Part shown: one piece after another, positions 63,741 through 64,000 of the stretch
How positions within the stretch are numbered: position 1 is the first letter of the stretch
Layout of the letters: each line of letters starts with the position of its first letter
Position numbers and translations under genes: made by a program
NCBI RefSeq assembly: GCF_000426505.1
Contig: NZ_AUFM01000020.1
Coordinates: 1 to 64,000, forward strand
Direction: 5' to 3'
Length of the DNA stretch: 64,000 bases
Origin: Nisaea denitrificans DSM 18348
GTDB taxonomy: Bacteria; Pseudomonadota; Alphaproteobacteria; Thalassobaculales; Thalassobaculaceae
The notes under the pieces: model-generated
Database searches by the model: none
Told to the model about the DNA's origin: nothing
Seen by the model: only the letters and a program-made list of their open reading frames with translations

Positions 63741-64000
63741 CGAAGACGGTCGCCCTTTATTACAGTCTGATGGGCCTGGTGCTGATCGCGGTCGGCTTTT
63801 TCCAGAGCTGGAACGTTGCATTCGGCATTCTGAATCTGTGTCTGATCTCGGCGATCATGGCGCTCGGCGTGAACATGCAGTGGGGTTATGCCGGCCTGTT
63901 CAATGTCGGCATCATGGGCTTCACCGCGCTTGGCGCGCTTGCCGCCGTGCTGATTTCCATGGCGCCTGTGCAGGAGGCGTGGGAGGTCGCGGGAGGCGAT
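63737..64000 (+). CDS. ABC transporter permease, LivM type (partial, runs off window)
   Basis: The first 88 codons are present; the gene continues past the right edge. The N-terminus MTKTVALYYSLMGLVLIAVG is hydrophobic and NMQWGYAGLFNVGIMGFTAL is the LivM block. It completes the second Liv-type importer. Confidence 0.9.
   Translation, partial: MTKTVALYYSLMGLVLIAVGFFQSWNVAFGILNLCLISAIMALGVNMQWGYAGLFNVGIMGFTALGALAAVLISMAPVQEAWEVAGGD

Overview
The window looks like chromosomal DNA of a GC-rich alphaproteobacterium with a large catabolic repertoire. The alphaproteobacterial 5S rRNA / initiator-tRNA arrangement at the left edge, the NasS/NasT regulators, two TRAP transporters and three binding-protein-dependent ABC transporters of the PotABCD, Liv and NrtABC types point to a free-living, possibly marine member of the Rhodospirillales or a relative. 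No genus can be fixed from the sequence alone. There are no insertion sequences, phage genes or CRISPR arrays.

Layout. 1-314: tail of an rRNA operon (5S rRNA, tRNA-fMet, terminator). 0.4-8.8 kb (minus strand): LysR regulator, YcsI/D-glutamate-cyclase-family protein, TRAP transporter DctPQM and a fused HyuA-HyuB 5-oxoprolinase, read here as a D-glutamate/5-oxoproline catabolic unit. 9.3-12 kb: Baeyer-Villiger monooxygenase, remnants of an SDR gene and a livF gene, and a TetR regulator. 12.1-17.3 kb: PotABCD-like ABC importer with a divergent LysR gene. 17.3-33 kb: a nicotinate catabolic cluster with nicC, nicB and nicA on the minus strand and nicR (MarR), a TetR gene, nicD, nicX, nicF, a five-gene Liv-type ABC importer and an unassigned membrane protein on the plus strand. 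33.1-41 kb: a LysR-controlled TRAP cluster with two pyrone-dicarboxylate-lactonase-like amidohydrolases, GST, a carboxymuconolactone-decarboxylase-family protein and an SDR. 41-58 kb: nitrogen assimilation, with fnt, a PP2C/Ser-Thr kinase fusion and cynS on the minus strand, nasT-nasS, then nrtA, nrtB, a tandem ATPase, nirB, nirD, nasA and cysG. 58-64 kb: a PAS-domain protein, an HSL-family esterase and a second Liv-type ABC operon that runs off the right edge.

How it works together. The nic genes encode every step from nicotinate to fumarate and ammonia. The nas genes take up nitrate and reduce it to ammonia, and cysG supplies siroheme. Both nitrogen operons (nrtA... and fnt...) have leaders that fit the two-hexaloop RNA bound by ANTAR antiterminators such as NasT. 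The most general unexplained pattern is structural: all six solute-binding-protein genes that are followed by their transporter genes have a strong GC-rich hairpin without a T-tract just after the stop codon. A similar hairpin separates fnt from the kinase gene.
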